Positions 24,375-36,190 of a stretch of DNA of 64,000 nt are shown piece after piece (within the stretch, counting starts at the first letter, position 1; every line of letters begins with the position of its first letter). Made by a program: the position numbers and the translations under genes. Source of the DNA: Aspidiotus rigidus (lineage: Eukaryota > Arthropoda > Insecta > Hemiptera > Diaspididae); contig JAVHKY010000028.1 of NCBI GenBank assembly GCA_035079385.1, positions 3,410,001 to 3,474,000 of the forward strand. Reading direction: 5' to 3'. Under the pieces are notes generated by a model, which saw only the letters and a program-made list of their open reading frames with translations, ran no database searches and had not been told where the DNA came from.

Positions 24375-25717
24375 ATGTTACTGTCAAACTGTATATAATT
24401 CAACATAATGACTAGTCAATTTAAAAACTGTCAAATGAGCTTTCTTAGTATGCATCATGCAACAACACGCTTAGGCAAATTGTAAACTTTTGACCGCGAG
24501 TACATGTCTAAACGTTGTCTGATACCAAATTATTCGAAATGATTTACAAGTGCGTATGGTGTACTGACCGAGGCCGATGAGGTGGTGGCGTTATCACTCT
24601 CATGATCATGTGGCGGCATGTACAAAAGCGAAATTCAGGATGCATGTATTTCTTCTGTAAGGAAGCGTGGAGCGGGCGAATCAGGATGTTGAGGCCATGC
24701 TAGCAACGTGGAGGAGTGACAATAAAACAAAAACGTGGAGTCGAGGTCTCAGATTCGTCCAATATATGAAAAATAGAGCATATCACGCAGGTAAAAGAAG
24801 TCCGTACGAGGCTATGTTTGGAATGCCCGCTCGCATGGACTTGGAGCGTATTGGTTTGCCAGCAGGTCTCGAACAGGAAGAAGAGCTAGAAGAAGCCCTG
24901 TAGGGCATGTATCCGATGAGCGACCGTAGCGATGAGGAAGGCAACAACAATGACGACCCACTCCCGCAGCACAAGTGCGCAGTGCTTGGCAGGAAGCAAT
25001 TGAGGCTGAACGAGCTGCAGCAAGAGAGGGACTCGAGCAGCAAGCGAAGAAAATGAAACGAGATTCGGATGCAAAATTTCCACGACTGACATCAGTAGGT
25101 GCAACAGTCAGAGTACCTGTGCCGGGTGTCGACTGGGCGAAATAAGACTCTCGTTTGATGCATGTCTGCGTCCTACGATCGACCGAAGATGTACTCCACG
25201 AGTTGGGGACGTAAAATGGACGATTAGAGCAGCTTTAGCGAAGTCTCAATTCTCTGTTTGCCAGGAGAAGTTCATCAACGCTGCAGATGTACCAGAGAAC
25301 ACCATCGCCTTGCGTTCAGCCACTACGCAGCAGTCCTTTGCAGCTGGAGATCACGGGCAAGGGTTTGTGCGCTGAAATTGTAGCAAGGGATGCAAAGGGA
25401 ACACTTGTCCATGCCGCGTAACAGTAAATGCCATAATGCCACATCCTGTTCAAACAAATAGTATTCTTTTCTTTTCTTTTTAATGACAGGATGTGACTTT
25501 CTTAGTTTCTAATTCGACGATGTACCTACTAAGTCTTATTTTCATGATTTTACCAAAGCTTGTCTGCATTTTATTGAAAGCCTAGTCATTTTATATACTA
25601 CCTAAGCATTTTAGTTAATATTATTTGTGATTTCATAATTTGTCTAAAATGTAGTTTCATTTAATAAAATGACTAGCTAGTCAATTATGACGGTATTTCA
25701 CTATTTGACGGTAACAT
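24375..25717. mobile_element. Candidate DNA transposon carrying an integrase relic
   Basis: ATGTTACTGTCAAA at 24375-24388 is mirrored, with one mismatch, by TTTGACGGTAACAT at 25704-25717. Just inside, TGACTAGTCAATT near 24408 pairs with TGACTAGCTAGTCAATT near 25669. These could be terminal inverted repeats enclosing the integrase pseudogene at 24660-25465. No matching target duplication is evident, so the boundaries are tentative. Confidence 0.4.
24660..25465 (+). pseudogene. KRBA2/Ginger-type integrase, C-terminal part
   Basis: The first block (24667-24903) reads SVERANQDVEAMLATW, then WSRGLRFVQYMKNRAYH, then RSPYEAMFG. This is the end of a retroviral-type DDE integrase core, the Glu of SVERANQD being the third catalytic acid. 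After a stop, other frames give AWQEAIEAERAAA, RDSDAKFPRLTSVGATVRVP, then SQFSVCQEKFINAADVPE, and finally GQGFVR.NCSKGCKGNTCPC, a cysteine-rich CXC-like tail. That order matches transposon-derived proteins commonly named KRAB-A domain-containing protein 2-like in insects. The two upstream Asp motifs are missing and there are several stops and frameshifts, so the copy is dead. Confidence 0.8.
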
Positions 25718-28700
25718 AATTATACATAAGATCCCAGAAAATCATAGTTTTGTAATGTTAGTTCAAATGAGGTCAAATTATAGTAACTGATGACTGTTCT
25801 TTTTTTTTTTTTTTTTTTTTTTTTACAAACACTACCCCCGTCCCTAACTGTAATGCGCGTAAAAGTTTTGAATATAGTTTTCTAGTTTTCTTTGTCAAAG
25901 TATTTCATCAAGTTAATTCTTTTGCGAAAACGTTCACCCTGAGGTCGTATCGATTCCTAAAATCCGTCTTCGTAGGTATTTATAGAAACAATTTCAAAAA
26001 TTTTTGAAGTCACAAGATTGTGATTGAAACGAAGACTCACACACATACAGCTCTTCATTTGAACAATTTTTAAAATAGGAAAAGTATAGCAACTCACCGT
26101 AAATATGATCGGAAATCAACAATTTGTAAAGGCAGTAGACCACAAAATGTGATCGGAAGACAAATACGAAATAGTTAATTTGCCTTCATTGGCTGAATTA
26201 TGGCAACGATAATTGACCAAAATTTCACTAGACACTAAAAATTCTCTTTCTTTTTCACATCAGCAGACAAAACGGTGTACAAAGTTATGAATGTGGAATC
26301 GGATCGGCGAGCAGCATAAACTTCGTGTTCTCGAAGGAATTTAAGGAAATGAATGGATAAGTCGAGGGTATAATAGTGTTATACGAACTGCGATAGAATA
26401 TTTCAAAGTCCAAATAAATTTATATAGAAGTACCAACATCCAGCATTTTTGTAGAGGTGATAACAAAAACTGTGACAAAAGTCTAAATGAATGAAGAAGA
26501 ATACCCAGCCTCCTACTGTTCTTCAAGACCGTTGTTATCAACGCAATCCTTTGTGTATTCAATAGTTCGTAATATCAATCTCCGTTTGAAATGAAATCAC
26601 GAAATTAGGCTACGACGCTCGATGACATGAATTTAAGCACACATCTAATTTTAACCAGCTCTCGCTCTTAGTTTAGCAGCAATGCCTTCGTAAGCACCAG
26701 AATTTACTAAAGATATTCTACGACGAGCAATAATAAATCCAATTATATTAAACGTTCATCGCAATTTAAGATCATTAGGCTCTGAAAAATTATGTGGAAG
26801 TCTTCGGTTTAGGTCTAAAGATGCAAAATCCGACCGTAAACGCGGATTAAAATTTCGTTCTTTCAGTAAGGAGAGCATTCCATTTTTCTAGAAAGACTAA
26901 AGAAATGTGATGAAGTAAAGAGATAAAAAGAAATGGTTCCATTTACTCGACGCTGTGTCATCCACGGTACATGCAAGACAACGGTCCTTAAGAGAAGAAG
27001 AAAAAGTCGTGTAAGAAAAGCTAAGAAGTAAATGCGGCAAGGCCTTTACTCTATCTACTCGCACATATACTGTATACATTCCACGTTTCGATGTAGCCTT
27101 CATAATGCCTTCTGACTTTGCATTCGTCGCATACTAAATACGAGTAGATCAAGGCATGCGGGATTACCTAATTGGCATTATTCTCGCGTTATATGGCAGG
27201 GTTATATCTCTTCTTAATTTGCATCTCATTTAGCATTATTTTAGTTATGTACAATATACTCTATTTATATTTAGCGGTCGAGTGAACGAAATTCAGAAAA
27301 GAGTAACATTCGGATGAACGAGGAAAAGCGTGATAAAGGTACAGCGAAGAGAAAGGGTGTCGTATTATTTAATTTCATCTTTTATTACCGAATTATCATC
27401 GCGTCATATCCCTCTGTCATTATTAATATTACTACGACTGCGCCCGCCTCGAGCTAATCCTTTTCCTGGGAAAATACAGTTATGTAAGTTGAATGATGTA
27501 CCGCACACAATAAATACATGTTGTCCTTTGATTGGTGACCAATGATTGACGCTCTTAATCTGAACTAAGTATGATCTAAATAATTATTTTTTTTCATTAA
27601 TTCTCTCTTCCATGTTGCGAACACAATGATTTATAATAAAAATCAATTCATTTAAATAAATTTGTATTCTAAACTTTCTTTATTATGTACTTGAAATAAT
27701 TCGAGGCTCTTTCTCTCGTATGAGGATAAAAGTACGGAACGTTTCGAGCATACCAAAACGGAAAACAAACTGGTTAGTGAAAGATCAAACGTTGAGAGCT
27801 AATGTTAAGTAAGCTATGGAAATGGAAATCTACGTAAGAGTAATTCTTAAAACGAGTCACATCCCACCGGTCTTCTGGGAAACAACAATTTCCCCGAGGA
27901 CGGCAGACTTCTTCCCAAAAAAGCCTCTCATAAATAAACTATCTTGATTCATCATAAAAATCAATGGAATATGTGGGAGTAGCTTACAATTCCATACTAC
28001 CGAGACCTGTAAAATGAGAGGTTTGATTATTTGCTGACGTGTTGAGCAAATGCACAAGCACGGAAAACTTCTCATTTTACACTCTTGATTTATCTACGGT
28101 ATTTGACGTAACAATCGTAGTGGACAGTACAACCCTTATTTTAGCAGATGCAGTACACATATCTTATTTTTCAACATTTCACCTATTCTATTGTGACGTG
28201 ACCGACTCAACAAGGTGATGAGCCGATTGACGTAAACCTGCACCTATACGATGTTTACCCTTTAGTACGTTTGCACATGACACGCGTTTCAGGAAGAAAT
28301 CCTTTTCCAGAAGAGACTAATCTACTCAAAACGAAACAAAGCAATGTAATAGATCCCCTCAAGGCGTGACCAACTCCCCGATTCGTCCGATGTGGACATA
28401 CAACTAGTTCAGTGTAGCGAAGAGCAAGAGAAGACTCTATCACAGACCCGTGGTAGGTATCATTTCAAATAGACCACCGATCTATTCAGACACAAGAAAA
28501 AAGAAAGAAGGGAACTTCTTCTTCAGGAGTGGAATTCGACTACTGGGACGGATCATCGGAGATAGACACGCCTTATGTAATTTGGACTGATGATGGATCA
28601 GCTATGTAATCATCTGACTGGATAGAAGAAGGAAAAAGTGACGCAACTAAAAATAAAATAAATCTAAGGAGAGACGAAACTAAAACTATAGTCAGGTGAT

Positions 28701-29360
28701 GCACGAAAACTATTAAGAAAAAAAGAAATTCCCTAATAACTCCATCACAAATAGAATTCATATTCAACCGTTGGTACCTAAAAAGAAAAATTTTTCTTCA
28801 TGTTTACAACATTCAAAACAACGTCCCGTGAAAATACGCAACTAAAAACAAATAATCAGACGCTCCCCTCCCCATCAACGAACGCGTCTGTGCATCGCAA
28901 AATAAGATTCGACACATCAACCCCTTAAGACTAACGTTTGGACCATAATAGAAAAAATAGTGGTTTTTAGTACCACATAGGGGGACAAAGCGTTACTTTG
29001 GGATATGTTAGTAGGGGTGCTATTTGATATAAAAAACGATGATAGACATCTGAGAAGAGCAGCTTCTCAAAATGGCGCCCAGTTTCAAAATGGTGGATCG
29101 GTCTTGTGGTAAAAAACAAATAACTTATGTTGTATGGGTCAAATTTTCTACTCTTCTTCCTCAATAAAAGAAAATGAGGCCCCGAATGTTATATCCAACT
29201 TCCCGTCCCTCACATCCTGTAATAAATTTTCTGTGGCACGTTCTAGCTCCCTAAAATCAATTTTCTTGCAAATATCTTGAAAAATTGGGCATCAATCATG
29301 AATAGTTTCAAATAAAAGTTGTTCCTGGTAAAATTTATTCAAAATTCGAAATTTTATCAA
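25718..29360. other. AT-rich non-coding sequence
   Basis: A T run of about 24-27 bases begins near 25799. No gene, splice pair or terminal repeat could be supported; open frames such as 26897-27103 and 27857-28075 show no motif. Confidence 0.45.
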
Positions 29361-29445
29361 AATTTAACAAAAATTAAACGCATAGGCTTTCCCGCAATTA
29401 TTTTTTTGTACGGGAAAGCCTACGCGTTCAATTTTTGTGAAATTT
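29361..29445. repeat. Long imperfect hairpin
   Basis: The arms 29361-29394 and 29411-29445 are inverted copies with few mismatches; their core is GCATAGGCTTTCCCG against CGGGAAAGCCTACGC. The loop is 16 bases. It could be a small foldback element or the centre of one. Confidence 0.7.
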
Positions 29446-29519
29446 GTTATAGAAAATACCATTCAAACTTTGCTATGGGTCCGATTATCAGCTTAAAAAG
29501 TTCGTCAAAAGTTGGGAAC

Positions 29520-30330
29520 ATCCGCGACTACAGCTAACACAGATCAAACAGTATTCACTTTAGCTATACTGGTGCGTAGGTCTCCTCCTGACTCGTTTTT
29601 ATAATCCCTTGGTAGCCCAGCGCCACCAGTCTTGCCTTTAACCGCTCGTTCAGCTCACCTTTGTTTTTACAGCTTATCACTCGCTGACTTGCATCTGACT
29701 TCACTACAGACCACACTTTGTTCTCCTCTAGTGCTTTCAAATCTTCAGTCATGGCCTACTTTCATTCATCTGAGCGCGGGCTTGACAACGCTTCTTCCAC
29801 CGATCATGCTCCTGAAAGGTAATTTCTTCTGTCTCATGCTTGTTTCCTCTTGCGCCTTCACTTCATAATTGGACAAGTATTCCGATCTTTGCGTCTTTCT
29901 CTCTGATCTCCTGAGTACCGTAGGTTCCAAATCTTTCATATCTTCCTTGCTTCTTGCTTGTTTAAAACCTTTCACTTATTCTCTGCCGCTGCTCTCACTC
30001 ACTTTCTCTCTACCAAAACCCTCTCAGTCCTATAAACGGTTTGCTCTTCAAACTCCACATTATGCTCCTTGGTCACCATTCTACTCTCCAGGTCATAGAG
30101 TAGATATCAGCCTTCTGTAACTCCAACAAAGTACTTATCAACTCCTCTTTCTGACATTGTAGGTATGTACCTAGGTTATTTCACATATGCAGAGGCCAAG
30201 CACTCAAACAATCTCATTGGTTCTTCCTAGATTGATTGTGACCATACACCAATATTGCTGGAGTTCTACCATGAATACAACGCTGCCTTTTGATTCGTGA
30301 AATTATCATTGGCTTCCTCGTCAGCTTGTC
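29520..30330 (-). pseudogene. Ty1/copia pol fragment
   Basis: The minus strand reads from the end of integrase to the start of reverse transcriptase. In order: GVTEG.YLLYDLESRMVTKEHNVEFEE (around 30130-30030), the typical copia block after the integrase core; the acidic and basic linker with VLRRSERKTQRSEYL (around 29930-29880); then MTEDLKALEENKVWSVV, LKARLVALGYQG and ETYAPV (29752-29564), which is the N-terminal RT signature; and a last piece, AKVNTVRSVLAVVADV, to about 29520. In-frame stops and frameshifts are present and catalytic RT boxes are absent. No LTR is seen. Confidence 0.85.
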
Positions 30331-32015
30331 AATGAGGTGATCAATTTTGGTTTACTCTTCACATACGTATGGTAATTTACTTTCTGAATCGGAATAACAA
30401 GTACTTATACAGATATTTTCTTCTAACTGCATTACATAATTTTTTGTGCAGAAATGACTTCGAGGCAAACCATATCTTCCTCTTCCAAAGAATCACCTCT
30501 TGTAAAACAATCGTTATTAACCAAAGTACCAAGCAGCAGTAAGATACTTTGTACCTCCAAAATCTATAGAGTAATTTGAATCTTATCGGTGAAATCATTT
30601 GTCGTAGGTCGTTCTGTGGAGTCACCAGACGAATATCGTGCACCTACTCGCCTTTTGGAAGAACGTAATATCCTGCCGTTGGCTGATAGGAACACGTACA
30701 ATGACCCAATGGTGATACGATGAATATTGTTCCATTGAAGAGTCCTATAGCGTTTTTGTTGAACGGAAATACTACATTAATAAATTCGGTTTTATCAATA
30801 TTCTCTCGAAGAACCAGTACCGTGATCATTAAGCAGTATTCATGCCGACAGGCTGCTGTAAGACTGTAATGTCACTTAGTTTGGAATTTTTTGTTTTGTA
30901 TTGAGTATCCAAAGCCGAACGGGATAAAGTCCGCCCGCTATATTCACGCAAGTTTTGAGCCCTGATTTAATAACAAAGTATGAAGGGCAAAGGCAACTAT
31001 GTTTTACAATTATTGTTTCGAGAATTTCCGTATAAGCTGTAACCTTATTCAGTTACCTATTCTACTTTCTTAAAAAAACTATAAAACCTATTGAGCCTGA
31101 TCTCTTCAACAATACGGATATTCCTTAGTACCATATAGGATATAGACCAACCATACTACAAAAATCACGACGCCTAGACGTGATAACGTTCAACATTGTA
31201 TTTTTATCCCATTATCCCAATTTTCATAGTTGTGTCATAGTACTGGTATGTGTATGTGTGTATTTTTATTCCATTATCCCAATTTCCTTATCACATCTCT
31301 GCGTCAAATTGACAACATTGTTCTTATGGCCGATGGTTGGTCTGTATCCTATATTATGGTACTAAGGGATATTCAGAAACATTTAGATAGGTACCCCATT
31401 TTTACTTTTGGAAGTTATAATCTGGCTGTATGAGAAATACAAGAAGCGACTTGTCGTAATCATCGATGAGGTAGATTTTCCTGCAAATACTCAGATACTC
31501 AAGAAAAGAATATGAGAATGGGTTAAAATAACGATGCTAACTATAATTTGAGTTGTCACGGATTAGTTGAACGAGTAGTATAGTTTGGAATACATCCACC
31601 GCATGGTGTTCTGTCCAGAAGTCAGGAGTGGTAAATCTAGGATTTTCGCAACAAGGATTGTGCGCAATTTTTTGTATTTAGACCTACTCGTATTGAAGTT
31701 GAGGTTGTCTTAAAACGGTATGATTTGAGAGCATAAGATTTCAGTCGTCGAGAAACACTATGGAAATTAAACTCGCAGAGTTTTCTGTCTGGCATCCATT
31801 ACCACATACATCTTGCACAATGGTGACTTTTCTCTGTATAAGTGGTGTCGACAAAGCTGCGACATCATGGATCTGAATTTAAAAGCTACAGAAAGTTGGT
31901 TGGCTCTGTTTGTAGACAATGAGGTTCATCAAAAATACATTGACACGAATTTTTTTCATTTTATTCGGCTACTTGGAGAATCAATTGCATTGTACCATTA
32001 TGTATTCGCCGGTTT
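30331..32015. other. Non-coding, one coding-like patch
   Basis: A frame opening at 31813 (MHNGDFSLYKWCRQ...) runs for about 70 codons into the hAT element at 32024, so it was cut by that insertion if real. I do not recognise it. A short direct repeat, TTTTTATNCCATTATCCCAA, occurs near 31201 and 31263. Confidence 0.35.
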
Positions 32016-32785
32016 ATTGTGCACAGGGCTGGCAGAACGGTACTTTTTGACAAGTGTTTGGGTTATGTTCCCGTTCGCAGCAATCTATACAGTTCCCGTT
32101 TCAAACTGTTCTCAAATTTGCTGTAGAGAACTGTTCCCGGCTTTTGTTCCGTTCCCACTTTCTGAAATTGTGAATACCGTTCCCAATACGTTCCCGTTCT
32201 CAGGTTGAAAATAATGTTTTCGTCTCGATCTGTTCCCGTTCTGTTTCCATTCCCAAGCCGCCAGAAGCGCTAATATATTCAGAATTCAGATTTTTTTCCA
32301 TTTCAACCCTGAATTTAAAATAGTAGAATGCATTGCAGTGTTGAAATGTTCAATTATTCACATAGAAATATGCCGGACCTAATATAAGACAAGAAAGAAA
32401 CTCAACATAATTGGTATATTTTGTATTTGATTGGGCGTTGAACGAAAGCTCTTTTATAATTGGATTAATTAAAAATTAACGAAGAATAACCACGCACAAG
32501 ATTGAGGCACCTAGTGTGGTCCATACAATAATATACCCATGCAAAGAATAGTAAAAAACATATTTTATCGTTCCCATCCCGTTCTCGTTCTCACTTTGAA
32601 CGAGAGAGCAGTTCCCATCAATTATCCATTCTCTGAGTTTTCACGTTCCATTCTGTTCCTGGGAACGGTTCCCAATCAATCAGAAAATAGTTTTGTTCCC
32701 GTTACGGTTCTGTAGTCTGAAAATACTGGTTATCTTCCATTTCCGTTCCCGGTTATGTTCCCGTTCTGCCAGCCGTGATTGTGCA
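32016..32785. mobile_element. Non-autonomous hAT-like element with GTTCCCGTTC iterons
   Basis: The element spans 32024-32777 (754 bp). Its 17-bp inverted ends begin CAGGGCTGGCAGAACGG on the left and CACGGCTGGCAGAACGG when the right is reversed. Both ends are flanked by the identical octamer ATTGTGCA (32016-32023 and 32778-32785). An 8-bp duplication and CAGGG-like end are hallmarks of hAT. The interior next to each end is loaded with GTTCCCGTTC and its complement, for example near 32069-32210 and 32570-32765, leaving a plain centre. There is no transposase. The insertion truncates the open frame starting at 31813. Confidence 0.9.
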
Positions 32786-33356
32786 TGCCATTACCAGCAG
32801 ATTGTCCTGTAGCAGGTATCAGATCTATGAATTGTCGGCAGGGAATTTGGAGAATTTGAACATAATCGCTTACTTTGAGAGCGAGTATGTAACTACCTTT
32901 CTACCTATCTCATGCTGAAATTATACCAAAGTGGCAACGAGTTTACCGTCTATATACAGGTCTAGCAAGCAGGAAAACTCTTTTTTCCTCACTGTCCACA
33001 TAAATTTGTAGTCTTTCTGCTACCAAATCTTGAATGAAATATGCTTGCTTAGAACGAGGTACACTTGTACTTGTGTAGTTAGATATCTATAAATTATGTA
33101 TTAATAAAATTATACATAGGTACTTACCTCTGTATTTGTCTAAATAAGAACTCTCGGTAAGTGCCTTGGAATCTGCTTAAAATCCTAGCAGAGCAATCTT
33201 GATGAACTCAACGACGATAACTTAATTCGAAGCCGTTCTATAACAGCAGCGGATGCGATACCTGATAAACGGATCACAACTAATCTTCAATGGCGGAGAA
33301 GTGCTAAAGGGAGGAGGAGAGTTGGAGTGTTGGTAGACGAGGCTTTTTCGACTAGG
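32786..33356. other. Non-coding sequence
   Basis: No domain or repeat is recognised in this stretch. Confidence 0.35.
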
Positions 33357-33638
33357 TATTTGATGAAGATAATAATTTGATTCACTTCACAGCGTCCAGC
33401 GATCAAACGACAATGTAAAAATGCATTATTCACAAAACATAACTTTGATAAAAGTATATAATATTGTTGAATAATTAATTGTATGTATCAAGCACGCTAT
33501 TTGATGAAGATAATAATTTGATTCACTTCACAGCGTCCAGCGATCAAACGACAATGTAAAAATGCATTATTCACAAAACATAACTTTGATAAAAGTATAT
33601 AATATTGTTGAATAATTAATTGTATGTATCAAGCACGC
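33357..33638. repeat. Perfect tandem duplication, 2 x 141 bp
   Basis: Positions 33357-33497 and 33498-33638 read as identical, each starting TATTTGATGAAGATAATAAT and ending AAGCACGC. Identity implies either a very recent duplication or an assembly artefact. No coding capacity. Confidence 0.95.
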
Positions 33639-34414
33639 GCAAAGAAGAATGCTTACAAGTTTATAATAGCAAAGCGTCAGGAAACATGTTGGAAAAGCAC
33701 AAGCGCTAGAAAATCGATAACATTTTATCAATTATGATAAGTACAATAAGCTTGCTTATAGAAGTTGATCAAATGATCTATAACAATAAAAGTTTTCAAT
33801 TTTCATAATCGTGACTATAAAGAACGATCCAACGATCGAATCCCGCCCTTTGTTTACTTCACGGTGCATGACTAAGAGGTATTGAGTATTCGGAGTGCTG
33901 GCAGCGATCGCGCGCTACTGTCGACTGTCTTACAGATGTGACCATGTACAATTTCCCATTTAACTAGGTGTTAACTAATCTCGAAATATCTTGGGAACGA
34001 AAGCTTTAATTAAAAAATTGAAAAGAATAAATTTGATTAGCCTTTAAATTGTCTTTCAAATGAGACCATTATTTTTCATCTTGGTCTGAAGACCTCCGGA
34101 AAACGATCAAGTTCTTTTTTTCCACACCATTGAAATTGTAGAGCGCGACTCTTTCGCGCTTGCACTCCGATCTGGTGATAGTTCATACTTTCACCACAAG
34201 ACAGCGTTAAAAGACGGAGCCTGGTGTTTACATACTGTATGAATGTAGGGAACTAGAGAATTTTCTCTGAATTTTGCTTTTTTACATCTTCTAAACCAAT
34301 TTTTTGTAAGAACGAGTGAGATTATTGAAATTTAATGGGAGAAGAATAATTTGTTTCATGTGTTGTTTGTATTTAAAACTAAATGCTGTAAGTATTGAAA
34401 AGACAGGTATGTAC
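33639..34414. other. Non-coding sequence
   Basis: No supportable feature. The open frame at 34316-34762 crosses the hAT element and is produced mainly by its repeats. Confidence 0.35.
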
Positions 34415-34575
34415 TTTGTGAGTAAGGCTGGGGAGCCGGCTCCCAAAAGAGCCAAAGGAGCAACTCCGCTCCCAATTTTTGATGAAAAAAGAGCCGGGAG
34501 CAGGCTCAGCTCTTTGTTTTTGGGAGCTAAGAGCCGGAGCCGAAATTTTGCCAGCTCCTCAACCCTATTTGTAAG
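34415..34575. mobile_element. Short hAT-like MITE with GAGCC/GGCTC iterons
   Basis: The element is 34423-34567 (145 bp). Its 14-bp ends read TAAGGCTGGGGAGC and, reversed from the right, TAGGGTTGAGGAGC (11 of 14 match). The flanks are TTTGTGAG (34415-34422) and TTTGTAAG (34568-34575), an 8-bp duplication with one change. The body consists almost entirely of GAGCCGG/GGAGC words in both orientations. No transposase. Confidence 0.82.
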
Positions 34576-35397
34576 TAGCAAGTGTAGTACTGATGAAAGA
34601 TATTGGAGTTATTTTTATCAAAGTAAAAAAAAAAAAAGCTCAGGAATTAAATCTGATCAGAAGACTGTGAAACTTGGAATTCATTCAGCGACGAAAAAAG
34701 ATTTCCAGTTGGTGAAAAATATGAATAAAAATAAAGAAAGGAAGATTTCTATAGTCATATAAAACGCACACTTGTCGAATGAAATGAGCCTTTTTCCCGT
34801 TCTCTCTCTCTCCTCTCTACTCATTTTCAGATACCTACTTATTTACTGATTACTTTAACATGAGAAAAGAGAATTTCCGCGAAAAAGTACCTCTTTATTC
34901 TTTCAAACACAACTCGCAATGAAGATTTAAAAGATGTTATAGAAATCTGTAATTGGAATTTTCCTGAGCATGAATATATTTTATCTACGAAAGGACCTTA
35001 TTTAGTTTTTTCAATTTACAAGTACCTAGGCCAACATCCTTGGACGAGGAAATGAAATTTAATTTTTGAAATTTTCATCATAATTATTCTAATTGCTAAC
35101 AAGACTCAAAATACACCAGACTTTTTTCTCACTGATTCTTGTGGGCATTTTTTTCTTTGAAGATCGAACACAATTTCCACAATTTCATCTTAAGGACGTT
35201 TTTGTTTAATCAAAGTAAGTACTCATTTTCAAGACGAACAATTGAAAGTTTTCCTGAATTCATGTAAGTAGGTAGGTTCCTTTCTACTTGCCGCGTGATA
35301 CGAATTTTTGATAAAACTGTCTAAACATAAGTACCATTAATGTGCTCAGGTCGCACAACCTATAAGAATTACCTACTCAGGTAGGATACCTACCATT
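34576..35397. other. Non-coding sequence
   Basis: A (TC)n run lies at about 34802-34818, and GTACCTA/TAGGTA words are frequent. No gene is supported. Confidence 0.4.
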
Positions 35398-36190
35398 AAT
35401 TGAAGCGATGGATGCAAGAAGGGCCTTAGAAAAAACTGTAGTTTTTGATTAAAGAATTCAAAGTGGAATATCTTTGTTTGTACATTATAACTTTTCTTGA
35501 AATTTGAATATATTGATCCTATGAGACTAAAGAATAATTTCACATCAATTGCAATTCAAAAATCTTCTCCTGAAAGTTTATATAACGCTTGAAGTGATGA
35601 AACACTAGGGCCCTTATTCCGTGAAACGATAAAAATGTACGTTGACGTCTGATTTTCTGTTTTTTTTTTTGTTTTCATCAAAAATTTTTCATATTTTCCG
35701 CGTACTATCTGTTACTAAGATGAAAAAATATTAAAAAAGTGTCATTTTCATCAAATTTCCATTTACCTACTACGCATTACCGTATTTCAAACCACGAATG
35801 ATAAGAACAAACGTAAACAAACGTCACAATCACAAAGTTAGTTTATTTATTTTCACTCTTACTTATGGTGGGGCGGGACATTTTTGTACGAACAACTAAA
35901 ATACCTAACGAGGAATGTTCTCAACTACTGCTGATAATATGAGTTCATGGCCGCGTGCGTGATGACGATCATTACAGTAATGCAGCCAGATCAGCTAACA
36001 GCGGACGAATTCTTTTTTTTCTTCCATCATGGTCGTGAATCATTTTTGAGAATTTTTACTTCATAGACATGTTCTTTATAGACAGTAGAATCAATTTTTT
36101 TCAATTAAATCATTTTCTATGAAAATTAATCATTTTCTTCTAAAAGGGCCTTAGGGCCCTAAGGCCCTTCTTCCATCCATCGCTTCAATT
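35398..36190. mobile_element. TIR element, 793 bp, non-autonomous
   Basis: Terminal inverted repeats of 32 bp (35398-35429 and 36159-36190) match at 31 positions and begin AATTGAAGCGATGGATG. Just inside the right end is a 26-bp perfect palindrome at 36144-36169 around GGGCCC. No transposase reading frame is present. I could not identify a target duplication, so the superfamily is open. Confidence 0.8.

Noticed and set aside
34316..34762. 148-codon frame
   Set aside because: Its centre is the GAGCC-iterated MITE; the rest is A-rich sequence without a recognisable domain.
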